Shown: one piece after another, positions 1 through 7,180 of the stretch
Layout: every line of letters starts with the position of its first letter
How positions within the stretch are numbered: the stretch's first letter is position 1
Origin: Gammaproteobacteria bacterium
GTDB taxonomy: Bacteria > Pseudomonadota > Gammaproteobacteria > UBA1113
Assembly (NCBI GenBank): GCA_019752835.1
Contig: JAIELR010000134.1
Span: 1-10,087, forward strand
DNA length: 10,087 bases
Reading direction: 5' to 3'
Made by a program: the position numbers and the translations under genes
Notes under the pieces: model-generated
The model's input: the letters and a program-made list of their open reading frames with translations, nothing else
Told to the model about the DNA's origin: nothing
Databases searched by the model: none

Positions 1-86
1 ATACCTATTCCACCGCGCCCCGGTGGCGTTGCTGGCGCGGCGATAGTATCTCTAGGGCTTGTTGATAATTCTACTCTGCTGGTCAT
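1..86 (-). CDS. mnmE: MnmE (TrmE) tRNA modification GTPase, N-terminal fragment cut by the window edge
   Basis: MnmE works with MnmG to modify the wobble uridine (U34) of certain tRNAs. Only the first 28 codons are visible. Reading leftward from ATG at 86-84, the frame contains DTIAAPATPPGRGGIGI, which matches the conserved MnmE start (E. coli has DTIVAQATPPGRGGVGI from memory). The frame is open only back to a stop at 125-123 and ATG 84-86 is the only usual start codon in it. This gives a 12-residue extension (MTSRVELSTSPR) before DTI, where E. coli has about four residues. Those extra codons lie inside the palindromic element at 52-199. A GAGG at 91-94 is a weak ribosome site only 4 nt from the ATG. 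The position next to yidC is the usual one. Identity is well supported; the start codon is an inference. Confidence 0.85.
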   Translation of the reverse strand, partial: MTSRVELSTSPRDTIAAPATPPGRGGIG

Positions 87-199
87 AAATCCTCGATTTT
101 CGGCGCTTCGCTGCCCACATACTTATATGTATGCTGTGCTGCGGTGCTCAAAAATCGAGGATTTCTGCCGCAGCACAGCGAATTGGCAACGAGCCCTAG
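52..199. repeat. 148-bp near-palindromic MITE-like element between yidC and mnmE
   Basis: The two arms (52-125 and 126-199) are imperfect reverse complements almost throughout. The ends are a 19-bp inverted repeat with three mismatches (52-70 against 181-199). An inner 14-bp block is perfect (87-100 AAATCCTCGATTTT against 151-164), and the centre holds CATAC/GTATG (118-122 and 129-133). Both ends carry CTAG (52-55, 196-199), which may be a target duplication or part of the ends. No ORF for a transposase is present, so it is non-autonomous. It fills essentially the whole yidC-mnmE gap and reaches into the mnmE coding sequence. Transcribed, it would form a long hairpin. Family membership (for example a CTAG-targeting IS5-type derivative) is a guess. 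Confidence 0.75.
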
Positions 200-214
200 T
201 ATTTTTTAATAACA

Positions 215-1912
215 TCAGCGCTTATTTTTAGGTATTACAACAACTTCACTGCTTGAACGCTCAACCTGGCGAGTAATGAACCATTGTTGCAAGATAGAAA
301 CAAGGCTGTTTACAACCCAATACAAGACGAGTCCTGCAGGGAAGTTGATAAAAATAAACGTAAACAGCAGGGGCAAAAACATCATGATCTTGGCTTGTGT
401 TGGATCCGGTGGCGGAGGATTCAATTTTTGCTGTACGAACATAGCGAGACCGTTAATAATCGGCAAAATGAAATAAGGATCACGGCTCGATAAATCATGG
501 ATCCAGAAAATAAACGGTGCCTGACGTAATTGAACACTTTCAACAATGACCCAATAGAGCGCGATAAACACTGGTATTTGTATCAAAATAGGCAAACAGC
601 CTGTCATAGGATTCGCTTTTTCTTGACGATACAGTTCCATCGTTGCCTGAGCCATTTTTTGTTTATCATCGCCATAGCGATCTTTGAGGGCTTGTAATTT
701 TGGCTGCAATTTCCGCATTTTTGCCATGGAGCGATAGCTTGTCGCCGATAAATGATAAAACGCTAATTTGATCAAGATGGTCACGACAACGATGGACCAA
801 CCCCAGTTACCAATAAAATTGTATACTTTTTGCATTAACCAAAAAATGCCGTCTGAAATAAACCACAGCCAGCCATAGTCGATAGTTAAATCGAGATGAG
901 GTGCGAGAGGTTTCAATTGATCTGCAAGTTCGGGGCCTGCATAAAGCTCCATTTTGTTGGACACTGTCTGGCCTGGTTGAACCGTAATGCCTGAACCAGC
1001 TACACCTATTGTATACAAGCCATCATTATCAATTTGGGTAAAATAGCGATTAGTATCCTGCTGTACAGGGACCCAGGCGCTTAAAAAATAATGTTGTTGC
1101 ATCGCTATCCAACCACCTTGGCTAGTGGTATTTAGATTTTGCTTTTGCATGTTTTTAAAGGTGACTTTTTGATAAGGAGAATTCTGCGTTGAAACAGATG
1201 CGCCGGTATAAGAGCTCACATGAAACATGCCAGCGGCTTGTTCGACGGAGTTATTTCGGGTCAATAAACCATACGCATTACCTTGCCACACCGTACTGCT
1301 ACCATTTTGAATTTGGTATGTAACGCCTACATTGTATTTTCCGGGCAAAAAGGTGAAGATTTTTACAATTTTGAGACCATTATCTGATTGATAGGTCAAA
1401 TTAACGACTAATTCCTTTTGACCTTTATTAAGTTCATAAAAGGACTGCGTTGCTGTATAGACTACATTTTTATCTGAAAACTTATTATCTGATGAAACAA
1501 GGAAGCTCTGAGCCAAGTAACGACTAAGGGGTTCATTATTCATCAATACAACAGGCTCAGGCTTCCCTTGCACGAGAGGGTACTGTATCAATGCCGCTTT
1601 AGTTACAGTGCCGCCTAATGTATTAATATCTACGTTCAATACGTCGGTTTTAATATTAATTGTTGACGCAGCTGTTTGCACCGGTGCCGTTGGCTGAGAT
1701 GGATTAGCGTTCGCAACTTGAGGCGTTGTATTAGCACTGCTCGCTGGATTGGCAGCAGGAAGAGATCCTGTCGCTTGTACTCCAAGCTGATTAGTATCTA
1801 CTGATTGAGTTACAGCTTGTGGTGGCGGCAAATGTTCGAGCGTCCAATCATGCCACAAGTAGGATGCAATTAAGGCGAATATGACGATTAGTATGACACG
1901 TCTTTGTTCCAT
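215..1912 (-). CDS. yidC: Membrane protein insertase YidC (Oxa1 family), 565 aa
   Basis: YidC inserts and folds inner-membrane proteins, alone or with SecYEG. The start is ATG at 1912-1910: it yields MEQRRVILIVIF, the expected N-terminal membrane helix, whereas the 34 extra residues of the open frame upstream overlap yidD and are not YidC-like. Visible order: TM1 about residues 6-21; an A/P/Q/T-rich linker 25-90; the large periplasmic P1 domain about 85-340; a conserved C-terminal insertase core with five membrane segments from about 345 (SMAKMRKLQPK at 395-405, CLPILIQIPVF at 439-449, LNPPPPDP at 497-504, FPAGLVLYWVVN at 524-535). K382 occupies the place of the catalytic-groove Arg of E. coli (R366); Lys there is common in other gammaproteobacteria as I recall. 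The start overlaps the yidD stop by one base (TAATG), suggesting translational coupling. Length is normal (E. coli 548). Confidence 0.97.
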   Translation of the reverse strand: MEQRRVILIVIFALIASYLWHDWTLEHLPPPQAVTQSVDTNQLGVQATGSLPAANPASSANTTPQVANANPSQPTAPVQTAASTINIKTDVLNVDINTLGGTVTKAALIQYPLVQGKPEPVVLMNNEPLSRYLAQSFLVSSDNKFSDKNVVYTATQSFYELNKGQKELVVNLTYQSDNGLKIVKIFTFLPGKYNVGVTYQIQNGSSTVWQGNAYGLLTRNNSVEQAAGMFHVSSYTGASVSTQNSPYQKVTFKNMQKQNLNTTSQGGWIAMQQHYFLSAWVPVQQDTNRYFTQIDNDGLYTIGVAGSGITVQPGQTVSNKMELYAGPELADQLKPLAPHLDLTIDYGWLWFISDGIFWLMQKVYNFIGNWGWSIVVVTILIKLAFYHLSATSYRSMAKMRKLQPKLQALKDRYGDDKQKMAQATMELYRQEKANPMTGCLPILIQIPVFIALYWVIVESVQLRQAPFIFWIHDLSSRDPYFILPIINGLAMFVQQKLNPPPPDPTQAKIMMFLPLLFTFIFINFPAGLVLYWVVNSLVSILQQWFITRQVERSSSEVVVIPKNKR

Positions 1913-2175
1913 TATTTTTCTCTCTGATTGGATGAGTTGCATGGTTGGGGTACAAGATCCACCCCTCCCTGATGCCAAGGATGACAACGCAAAAGACGTT
2001 TGGTGGAAAACCAAGCGCCTTTCACAAGGCCGTGTAAATTGATGGCTTCAATAGCATATTGAGAACACGAAGGATAAAATCGACAACGTTGTCCTAAAAA
2101 AGAGCTAAGCAGATATTGGTAAGCTCGTATAACCTGAACTAGAATTTGCCTCGTGCTGTTCCGACCGAATGCCAT
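1912..2175 (-). CDS. yidD: Membrane protein insertion efficiency factor YidD, 87 aa
   Basis: Small membrane-associated protein that assists YidC-dependent insertion. It shows the YidD core VIRAYQYLLSSFLG followed by CRFYPSCSQYAIEAI (C31, C37) and LLRCHPWHQGG (C64), the three conserved cysteines of the family. I chose ATG at 2175, giving 13-14 residues before the IRAYQ block as in E. coli YidD (85 aa). GTG at 2196 would add seven residues and cannot be excluded, since neither start has a clear Shine-Dalgarno. The gene overlaps the 3' end of rnpA by 37 nt in another frame and its stop shares one base with the yidC start, so rnpA-yidD-yidC is a tightly coupled unit. Confidence 0.93.
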   Translation of the reverse strand: MAFGRNSTRQILVQVIRAYQYLLSSFLGQRCRFYPSCSQYAIEAINLHGLVKGAWFSTKRLLRCHPWHQGGVDLVPQPCNSSNQREK

Positions 2176-2501
2176 AATTGATTTAATGCTTGCCACAATG
2201 ATTTTCTATCTATCTCGCTAACATCTTTTCTGACTAGAACTACGATATCTAAACCGTCCAATAACTGCTGATTTATCCGAAAACTTTCTCGGATAGCTCG
2301 CTTAACGATGTTTCGGTTAGCGGAAAGAGACACGTTTTTTTTACTGACCACTAGGCCAAGCCTAGGGGGCAGATTAACATTTTTTCTCACCAAAACTAAA
2401 AAACCTTTGGTAAAAAACTTCTTGTCAACGTGGTCAAAAACCCCTTTGAATGCATCACTCGTAAGCAAACGTCGTGTTTTGGGAAAGCCAAGCGGCTTCA
2501 C
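2139..2501 (-). CDS. rnpA: Ribonuclease P protein component RnpA, 120 aa, GTG start
   Basis: Protein subunit of RNase P, which with the M1 RNA matures the 5' ends of tRNAs. The N-terminus MKPLGFPKTRRLLTSDAF matches the family pattern (FP..xRL...xF). The RNA-binding signature is present as ANRNIVKRAIRESFR around residues 62-76, preceded by PRLGLVVSKKNV. The start is GTG at 2501-2499, nine bases after the rpmH stop; an ATG is not available at a sensible place and GTG gives the correct N-terminus. No strong Shine-Dalgarno is seen, so coupling to rpmH is likely. Length is normal (E. coli 119). Confidence 0.96.
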   Translation of the reverse strand: MKPLGFPKTRRLLTSDAFKGVFDHVDKKFFTKGFLVLVRKNVNLPPRLGLVVSKKNVSLSANRNIVKRAIRESFRINQQLLDGLDIVVLVRKDVSEIDRKSLWQALNQLWHSVGTARGKF

Positions 2502-2510
2502 TTAACGAAA

Positions 2511-2645
2511 TTATACCGCTAAACGCGCACGTCCCTTTGCGCGACGGCGTGACAAAACTGCACGACCATTACGCGTAGCCATACGAGCACGGAAACCGTG
2601 AGTTCTTTTTCTCGAAATATTACTTGGTTGAAATGTTCTTTTCAT
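2511..2645 (-). CDS. rpmH: 50S ribosomal protein L34, 44 aa
   Basis: L34 is a small basic protein of the large ribosomal subunit. Translating leftward from ATG 2645-2643 gives [18 protein letters not shown] then [17 protein letters not shown] and AKGRARLAV with stop TAA at 2513-2511. This is the canonical L34 sequence. It is the first gene of the leftward operon rpmH-rnpA-yidD-yidC, with a promoter candidate about 150 bp upstream (2797-2825). Confidence 0.98.
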   Translation of the reverse strand: MKRTFQPSNISRKRTHGFRARMATRNGRAVLSRRRAKGRARLAV

Positions 2646-2796
2646 TACTATTTATCCAATAAGCCGGTAGAGCTATTTTTATACAAGTTAGGTTGCTAGA
2701 TTGGGAGCTCTAAACCCATTCTGCCCAAGCTTCTGCCAACGCGAGAAGCCAACATAACGTGAAACATGCCAGTTATGTGCCAAAATTAAGCACTCG

Positions 2797-2825
2797 ATCA
2801 TATTTTTATCTAGACTAAAAGTCAA
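2797..2825 (-). promoter_or_regulatory. Sigma70-type promoter for the rpmH-rnpA-yidD-yidC operon
   Basis: On the minus strand, TTGACT (2825-2820) and TATGAT (2802-2797) are separated by exactly 17 bp, each one mismatch from the -35 and -10 consensus. Initiation near 2790 would give a leader of about 145 nt before rpmH. In that leader two short stems are possible (2729-2734/2744-2749 GCTTCT, and 2752-2758/2772-2778 ACATAAC), whose role is unknown. Confidence 0.75.
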
Positions 2826-2869
2826 GCACTAAATTGCCATTCTAATGAATTTACTTAAATCATTAATTC

Positions 2870-2980
2870 GTAGCCTGGATGGAGCGCAGCGTAATCCGGG
2901 GTAAAACCCCTCTCCTCTTGGGGAAGAGGAGTAATCCGGGCACCCATTCCCCGGATTACATTGCGCTCCATCTGGGCTAC
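2870..2980. repeat. 111-bp palindromic repeat (REP/MITE-like) beside the origin
   Basis: Left arm 2870-2901 begins GTAGCCTGGATGGAGCGCAG and is the reverse complement of right arm 2949-2980 with four mismatches over 32 bp. Between them are a perfect 8-bp stem with GGGG loop (CTCCTCTT 2912-2919, AAGAGGAG 2924-2931) and a third copy of GTAATCCGGG (2931-2940). No gene is encoded. Ends with GTAGCC...GGCTAC resemble the dispersed intergenic palindromes common in gammaproteobacteria and the ends of the element at 7167-7391. It lies between the rpmH promoter and the DnaA-box region. Confidence 0.8.
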
Positions 2981-3505
2981 AAAGCTGTGAATTACCCACC
3001 TGAATAGGTGTTAACAAGCTGGGTGTGTATTAAGGGTTTATAGGTTATCCACCTCTTATCATAGGGCTCAAGCTTGTTTTTTAACAAGGTTAATTATACC
3101 GTAATTTCTTGATTTTAATTAAAATAACAGCGATATCAACAGAAAAACAGCTCTGTAATAAGAACAATAAACTATATAAATACTTAATACTATTGGCTAA
3201 TAATATTATTTCGATTAGATCATAATTTAATCAATGTGTCTTGAAGGACTTTTTACCAAAAATTTGATTTTTTTAGCTGATAACAGATCTAATATATATT
3301 AATACTATAATGATTATTATTAGTGAAATTTTTTCTGTTAATAACATTATTTATTTTTTATTTTTCAAATAATTACGGTCATTATTTATATGTTAAAAAA
3401 AGCCTTATATCTCTGTATTATCAGTGGATAACTTGGTCCTAGCTGTGTATAGTTTTTAGAATGTGTTTTTTATACAATACTTCTTCATAGCTTGTTGGAC
3501 TTGAA

Positions 3506-3534
3506 TTAACAGATAGCTGTGGATAACTTATAAC
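3506..3534 (+). promoter_or_regulatory. dnaA promoter candidate with a DnaA box in the spacer
   Basis: TTAACA (3506-3511, one mismatch from -35 consensus), a 17-bp spacer, and TATAAC (3529-3534, two mismatches from -10). The perfect DnaA box at 3518-3526 lies wholly within the spacer, so DnaA binding would block RNA polymerase. This matches the known autoregulation of dnaA in other bacteria. The transcript would begin near 3541, leaving a leader of about 50 nt. Confidence 0.6.
3518..3526 (-). promoter_or_regulatory. Perfect consensus DnaA box
   Basis: TGTGGATAA on the plus strand is TTATCCACA on the minus strand, identical to the strong R-box consensus. It is the only perfect match seen by eye in the intergenic region. 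Confidence 0.85.
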
Positions 3535-3589
3535 ATAAGGTATACACTATGCCCTCTTTAAAATTAAGTTAATTCCCCCGGAGATGCTC

Positions 3590-4942
3590 GTGTCAGTAGT
3601 GATATGGGAACAGTGCCTCGATCTATTGAAAGATGAGTTAACTGTTCAACAATTTAACACCTGGATTTTACCCTTATCTGCAAATCAGCGTGACGATACT
3701 CTGATTTTGCAAGCACCTAATCATTTTATTAAAGAATGGATTTACAAACATTTTTATGAACGAATTAAAGAGGTAGTGGTTCAATTATCAAATAGTTCTA
3801 TTATTGATGTTTTGATAGAGGTAGGCGCGCGCCCAGCTGAATTTGGTTCAGTAGTTAAAGGACCATCCGCGCAGTCAGGAAGTCCATATGCCGCAACACC
3901 AATTAAAGAAATATCATCTTTCCAATCAAATTTAAACAAAACCTTTACCTTTGAAAATTTTGTTGAAGGTAAATCCAACCAATTGGCATTGGCGGCTGCA
4001 AAACAAGTAGGTATGGAGCCCGGCGGCACTAATAATCCTTTATTAATTTATGGTGGCGTGGGTTTGGGTAAAACACACTTGATGCATGCTGTTGGAAATA
4101 TGATTTTAAAGCATAATCCTAATGCTAGGGTTCTTTATCTCCATTCTGAACGTTTTGTCGCTGAAATGGTAAAAGCGTTACAAACAAATAGAATGAATGA
4201 TTTTAAAGCTTTTTACCGACAAGTTGATGCTTTACTTATTGATGATATTCAATTTTTTGCAGGAAAAGACCGTTCGCAAGAAGAATTTTTTCATACTTTT
4301 AATGCATTATTAGAAGGTAAGCAACAAATTATTTTAACCTGTGATCGTTACCCTAAAGAAATTAGTGGGTTAGAGGAACGCTTAAAATCACGTTTTGGCT
4401 GGGGATTAACCGTAGCCGTTGAACCGCCAGAATTAGAAACGCGAGTAGCTATTTTAATGAGTAAGGCAGAACAAGCTCGCATTGATATACCCTATGAAGT
4501 AGCCTTTTTTATTGGTAAACGGATTCGTTCGAATGTTCGTGAGTTAGAAGGCGCATTAAAACGTATTGTGGCAAATGCCAATTTTACGGGTCAAGCTGTA
4601 ACCATGGATTTTGTCAAAGAATCATTAAAAGATTTATTAACATTGCAAGATAAATTAGTGACCATTGAAAATATTATTCGGACGGTTGCAGAATATTACA
4701 AGATTAAAGTTGCTGATATTATGTCGCAGCGCCGTAGTCGATCTGTTGCTAGACCTCGACAAGTAGCGATGGCTTTAGCTAAGGAATTAACAAATCATAG
4801 TTTACCTGAAATAGGTGAAGCTTTTGGCGGTAAAGATCATACAACGGTCTTACATGCTTGTCGAAAAATTAAGGAAATGGTTGAAACAACCATTGATATA
4901 GCTGAAGATTACAAGAATTTAATTCGTATTTTAACAACATAG
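3590..4942 (+). CDS. dnaA: Chromosomal replication initiator protein DnaA, 450 aa, GTG start
   Basis: DnaA is the AAA+ ATPase that binds oriC, unwinds it and loads the replicative helicase. I chose GTG at 3590: GGAG at 3580-3583 is then 6 nt upstream and the product begins [17 protein letters not shown], like E. coli MSLSLWQQCLARLQDEL. The upstream ATG (3584) directly abuts the GGAG with no spacing. Domain I is about 1-75, a short linker (domain II) about 76-112, the AAA+ domain follows with Walker A GGVGLGKT (155-162), Walker [10 protein letters not shown] (215-223) and the [11 protein letters not shown]rg-finger segment (264-273); domain IV carries the DnaA signature [19 protein letters not shown] (409-427). 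The sequence is close to Legionella DnaA as I remember it. First gene of dnaA-dnaN-recF. Confidence 0.97.
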   Translation: MSVVIWEQCLDLLKDELTVQQFNTWILPLSANQRDDTLILQAPNHFIKEWIYKHFYERIKEVVVQLSNSSIIDVLIEVGARPAEFGSVVKGPSAQSGSPYAATPIKEISSFQSNLNKTFTFENFVEGKSNQLALAAAKQVGMEPGGTNNPLLIYGGVGLGKTHLMHAVGNMILKHNPNARVLYLHSERFVAEMVKALQTNRMNDFKAFYRQVDALLIDDIQFFAGKDRSQEEFFHTFNALLEGKQQIILTCDRYPKEISGLEERLKSRFGWGLTVAVEPPELETRVAILMSKAEQARIDIPYEVAFFIGKRIRSNVRELEGALKRIVANANFTGQAVTMDFVKESLKDLLTLQDKLVTIENIIRTVAEYYKIKVADIMSQRRSRSVARPRQVAMALAKELTNHSLPEIGEAFGGKDHTTVLHACRKIKEMVETTIDIAEDYKNLIRILTT

Positions 4943-4957
4943 GGAGCAAGGTTTATC

Positions 4958-6052
4958 ATGAAGATAAAGCGCGAACATATATTGCAGCCTCTACAAGCCG
5001 TTGTTGGTGTTGTTGAGCGTCGTCATACCTTACCTATTTTGTCGCAAGTATTGATTGAAATTGCTGACAAAAAAATAACGGTTACGGCAACTGATTTAGA
5101 AGTACAGTTATCAGCGAGTGCGGAATTGGATGAAGATTTAGTTGCTGAATCTTTTACTGCACCCGGTAGAAAATTACTGGATATTTGTAAAACATTACCT
5201 GAAAATTCCATTATTGAATTTATTTTTGATACTGATAAAATCGTTATTAAATGTAACAAAAGTCGTTTTAATTTATTACGTTTAGTCAATGATGATTTTC
5301 CGCTTATAGAAAATGACACAATTTTAGTTGAAACAACACTTCCAAAAAAATCACTTCAATTTTTATTAGAACATACCCATTTCTCTATGGCACATCTTGA
5401 TGTTCGTTATTTTTTAAATGGTATGCTAATGGAATTTTCACCTGATAAATTGACCGCAGTTACCGCTGATGGTCATCGTATGGCTTTAGCCTGGCAAGCA
5501 CATTCAATACAAGTTGAAGAAGTCATTAAAACGATTGTGCCACGTAAAGGTATTTTAGAATTGATGCGTTTATTAAGTAATTCACCGGACGAAATTACTA
5601 TTAAAGTGGGAGCACATCATATTCATTTTATTACCAATTTATTTTCATTGAGCTCAAAATTAATTGATGGGAAATTTCCTGATTATAATAGAGTTATTCC
5701 GAATAATGGTGATAAAGTAGTAATAATAGATGTAAATCAATTTAGTGAAATTTTACAGCGAGTTTCTGTTTTACTCGATAAAAACCGTAATATTTCTATC
5801 GAATTAGCAAATAATCAATTAAAAGCAGTTGTATCAAATTCGGAACATGAAGAAGCGCAAGAAGAAATGTCTATTGATTATTCCCATCCTCCTTTAACTC
5901 TTGGATTTAATGTAAATTACTTATCTGATTTGGTTAATGTGATCGAAAATCCAACATTTAAAATGACTTTATTTGACAATAATTCGGGAATTTTGTTTGA
6001 GGAAGAAGGGAAACCGAATGTACTTTTTGTTATTATGCCGATGAAAATTTAA
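4958..6052 (+). CDS. dnaN: DNA polymerase III beta subunit (sliding clamp) DnaN, 364 aa
   Basis: The clamp dimer encircles DNA and gives the replicative polymerase its processivity. The N-terminus MKIKREHILQPLQAVVGVVE with RRHTLPILSQVLIEI and the C-terminus VLFVIMPMKI are typical of the family, and the length is normal (E. coli 366). Internal landmarks include LLRLVNDDFPLIE (about 105-117) and VTADGHRMALAW (168-179). It starts 15 nt after the dnaA stop; AAGG at 4948-4951 is 6 nt from the ATG. No separate promoter was recognised in the short gap, although promoters inside dnaA cannot be excluded. Confidence 0.98.
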   Translation: MKIKREHILQPLQAVVGVVERRHTLPILSQVLIEIADKKITVTATDLEVQLSASAELDEDLVAESFTAPGRKLLDICKTLPENSIIEFIFDTDKIVIKCNKSRFNLLRLVNDDFPLIENDTILVETTLPKKSLQFLLEHTHFSMAHLDVRYFLNGMLMEFSPDKLTAVTADGHRMALAWQAHSIQVEEVIKTIVPRKGILELMRLLSNSPDEITIKVGAHHIHFITNLFSLSSKLIDGKFPDYNRVIPNNGDKVVIIDVNQFSEILQRVSVLLDKNRNISIELANNQLKAVVSNSEHEEAQEEMSIDYSHPPLTLGFNVNYLSDLVNVIENPTFKMTLFDNNSGILFEEEGKPNVLFVIMPMKI

Positions 6053-6070
6053 TATTATTTAATAAATTAT

Positions 6071-7180
6071 ATGAAGTTTAGTAAAGTTATAATTAATAAT
6101 GTTAGAAACATTATAGAGGTTAATTTTTACCCATCTAATAAATTTAATTTTATTTTTGGTACTAATGGAAGTGGAAAAACCAGTTTATTAGAGAGTCTTT
6201 ATTATTTTGGGCATGCTCGTTCTTTTCGCTCTCATTTAATTAAACGAATCATTAATCACGATCATCAAATAATGACTTTATTCGGCGAACTTATTTCGCC
6301 GGATAATTTTACCCTTACGATTGGCATACAGCGCGATAATCAACAAACATCTAAAATTCAAATCCAAAAACAACAAATTAAAAATACGGGTGAGTTAGCA
6401 ACTCTATTACCTATTTTGTTGATAAATCCCGATAGTTTTACCCTTTTAGAAGGTGGTTCCAAGCTAAGGAGAGCCTTATTGGATTGGGGTGTGTTCCACG
6501 TGGAACAATCTTATTACGCCCAATGGGTACGCTTTCAACGCTACTTAAAACAACGAAATATGGCCCTTAAACAGGGTTTGTCATGTGAACAAGTAGCTGC
6601 TTGGGATGAAGAGTTTTGTATCCTTGGCAATGAAATTGATGAATTTCGTAAAAAATATTGTGAAGAACTCCATTTGAAATTTTTGCCTATAATACAAGAA
6701 TTGCTTCCTGATATTTCAATTGATTTTTCTTATCATCGGGGTTGGACAAAAGAGCGTGAACTAAAAGATTTACTCAAAGAACATTTTATTGAAGATAAAG
6801 ATCGTGGTTATAGTTTTTATGGTCCGCAACGAGGGGATTTAGTCTTAAAAATTGGGACAGTGCCGCTCGTTGATTTTTTATCAAGAGGCCAACAAAAAGT
6901 GGTTGTTTGTGCTTTGCGAATTGCACAGGCCCAGCTTCTACATGAGCAAACTAAAAAAGAATGTATTTTTTTAATAGATGATTTAGCTGCGGAATTAGGT
7001 GATGTTTACCGATCTTATTTGATTGAAGAGTTGAATAAACTAAATGCTCAGGTATACATCACCGCCATTGAAAAGGAATCATTATGGCAGTCTTTGCAGA
7101 ATAAAGATGTAAAGATGTTCCACGTGGAACAAGGACGATTAAAAGAAGTAATGCATATTTTGCCTGGTAGCCCGTATTAA
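6071..7180 (+). CDS. recF: DNA replication and repair protein RecF, 369 aa
   Basis: RecF is an SMC/ABC-like ATPase that with RecO and RecR loads RecA at single-strand gaps. Walker A GTNGSGKT is at 30-37, the ABC signature LSRGQQK at 270-276 and Walker B IFLIDDLAAELG at 299-310; GPQRGD (251-256) is also conserved. It lies 18 nt after dnaN in an AT-rich gap with no visible Shine-Dalgarno. Two identical 16-bp parS-like palindromes sit in the coding sequence and both encode FHVEQ (142-146 and 350-354). The last codons GSPY and the stop come from the inverted-repeat end of the element at 7167-7391, so the native C-terminus was probably different. All ATPase motifs are intact and the protein should be functional. 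Confidence 0.96.
   Translation: MKFSKVIINNVRNIIEVNFYPSNKFNFIFGTNGSGKTSLLESLYYFGHARSFRSHLIKRIINHDHQIMTLFGELISPDNFTLTIGIQRDNQQTSKIQIQKQQIKNTGELATLLPILLINPDSFTLLEGGSKLRRALLDWGVFHVEQSYYAQWVRFQRYLKQRNMALKQGLSCEQVAAWDEEFCILGNEIDEFRKKYCEELHLKFLPIIQELLPDISIDFSYHRGWTKERELKDLLKEHFIEDKDRGYSFYGPQRGDLVLKIGTVPLVDFLSRGQQKVVVCALRIAQAQLLHEQTKKECIFLIDDLAAELGDVYRSYLIEELNKLNAQVYITAIEKESLWQSLQNKDVKMFHVEQGRLKEVMHILPGSPY
6492..6507. promoter_or_regulatory. parS: parS-like site 1 (ParB-binding palindrome) inside recF
   Basis: TGTTCCACGTGGAACA is a perfect 16-bp palindrome matching the chromosomal parS core; Pseudomonas parS has the GTTCCACGTGGAAC core as I recall, and the Bacillus form is TGTTTCACGTGAAACA. It is about 2.9 kb from the dnaA start, within the usual origin-proximal zone. 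It encodes recF residues 141-146 (VFHVEQ). Confidence 0.88.
7116..7131. promoter_or_regulatory. parS: parS-like site 2 inside the 3' end of recF
   Basis: Same perfect 16-mer as site 1, 624 bp away and in the same reading frame, encoding FHVEQ at residues 350-354 just before the end of RecF. Repetition of an exact 16-bp palindrome so close by is far beyond chance. Confidence 0.88.

Larger units (their letters stand above)
2985..3583. other. oriC: Probable chromosomal replication origin (oriC)
   Basis: Non-coding region between divergent rpmH and dnaA operons. Five 9-mers match TTATNCACA with at most one mismatch: 3024-3032 (minus, TAATACACA), 3045-3053 (plus, TTATCCACC), 3423-3431 (minus, TTATCCACT), 3444-3452 (minus, CTATACACA) and 3518-3526 (minus, perfect TTATCCACA). 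Between the two box groups, roughly 3090-3420 is extremely AT-rich and suits an unwinding element; it includes AGATCT at 3285-3290 followed by AT-rich sequence, loosely like the E. coli 13-mers. Small stems occur at 3073-3088 and 3367-3387. Divergent transcription fits co-orientation of these genes with replication. Exact borders are not determinable by eye. Confidence 0.8.

Noticed and set aside
1913..2014. 34-residue N-terminal extension of YidC
   Set aside because: It overlaps yidD, is unlike YidC, and the internal ATG gives the exact expected N-terminal membrane helix.
2652..2660. TTATCCAAT as a DnaA box in the rpmH leader
   Set aside because: Two mismatches in the most conserved positions (CACA end); chance matches are expected in AT-rich DNA.
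2750..2765. Possible fourth parS-like site (ACGTGAAACA half-site)
   Set aside because: Only one half matches; the other half has five mismatches, so it is not a convincing ParB site.
2829..3017. 62-codon minus-strand frame upstream of rpmH
   Set aside because: It is the translation of the palindromic repeat at 2870-2980 and flanks; no ribosome site or family match.
3781..4029. Minus-strand frame inside dnaA
   Set aside because: Shadow of the dnaA coding sequence with no independent support; the same holds for 5023-5319 inside dnaN and 276-493 inside yidC.
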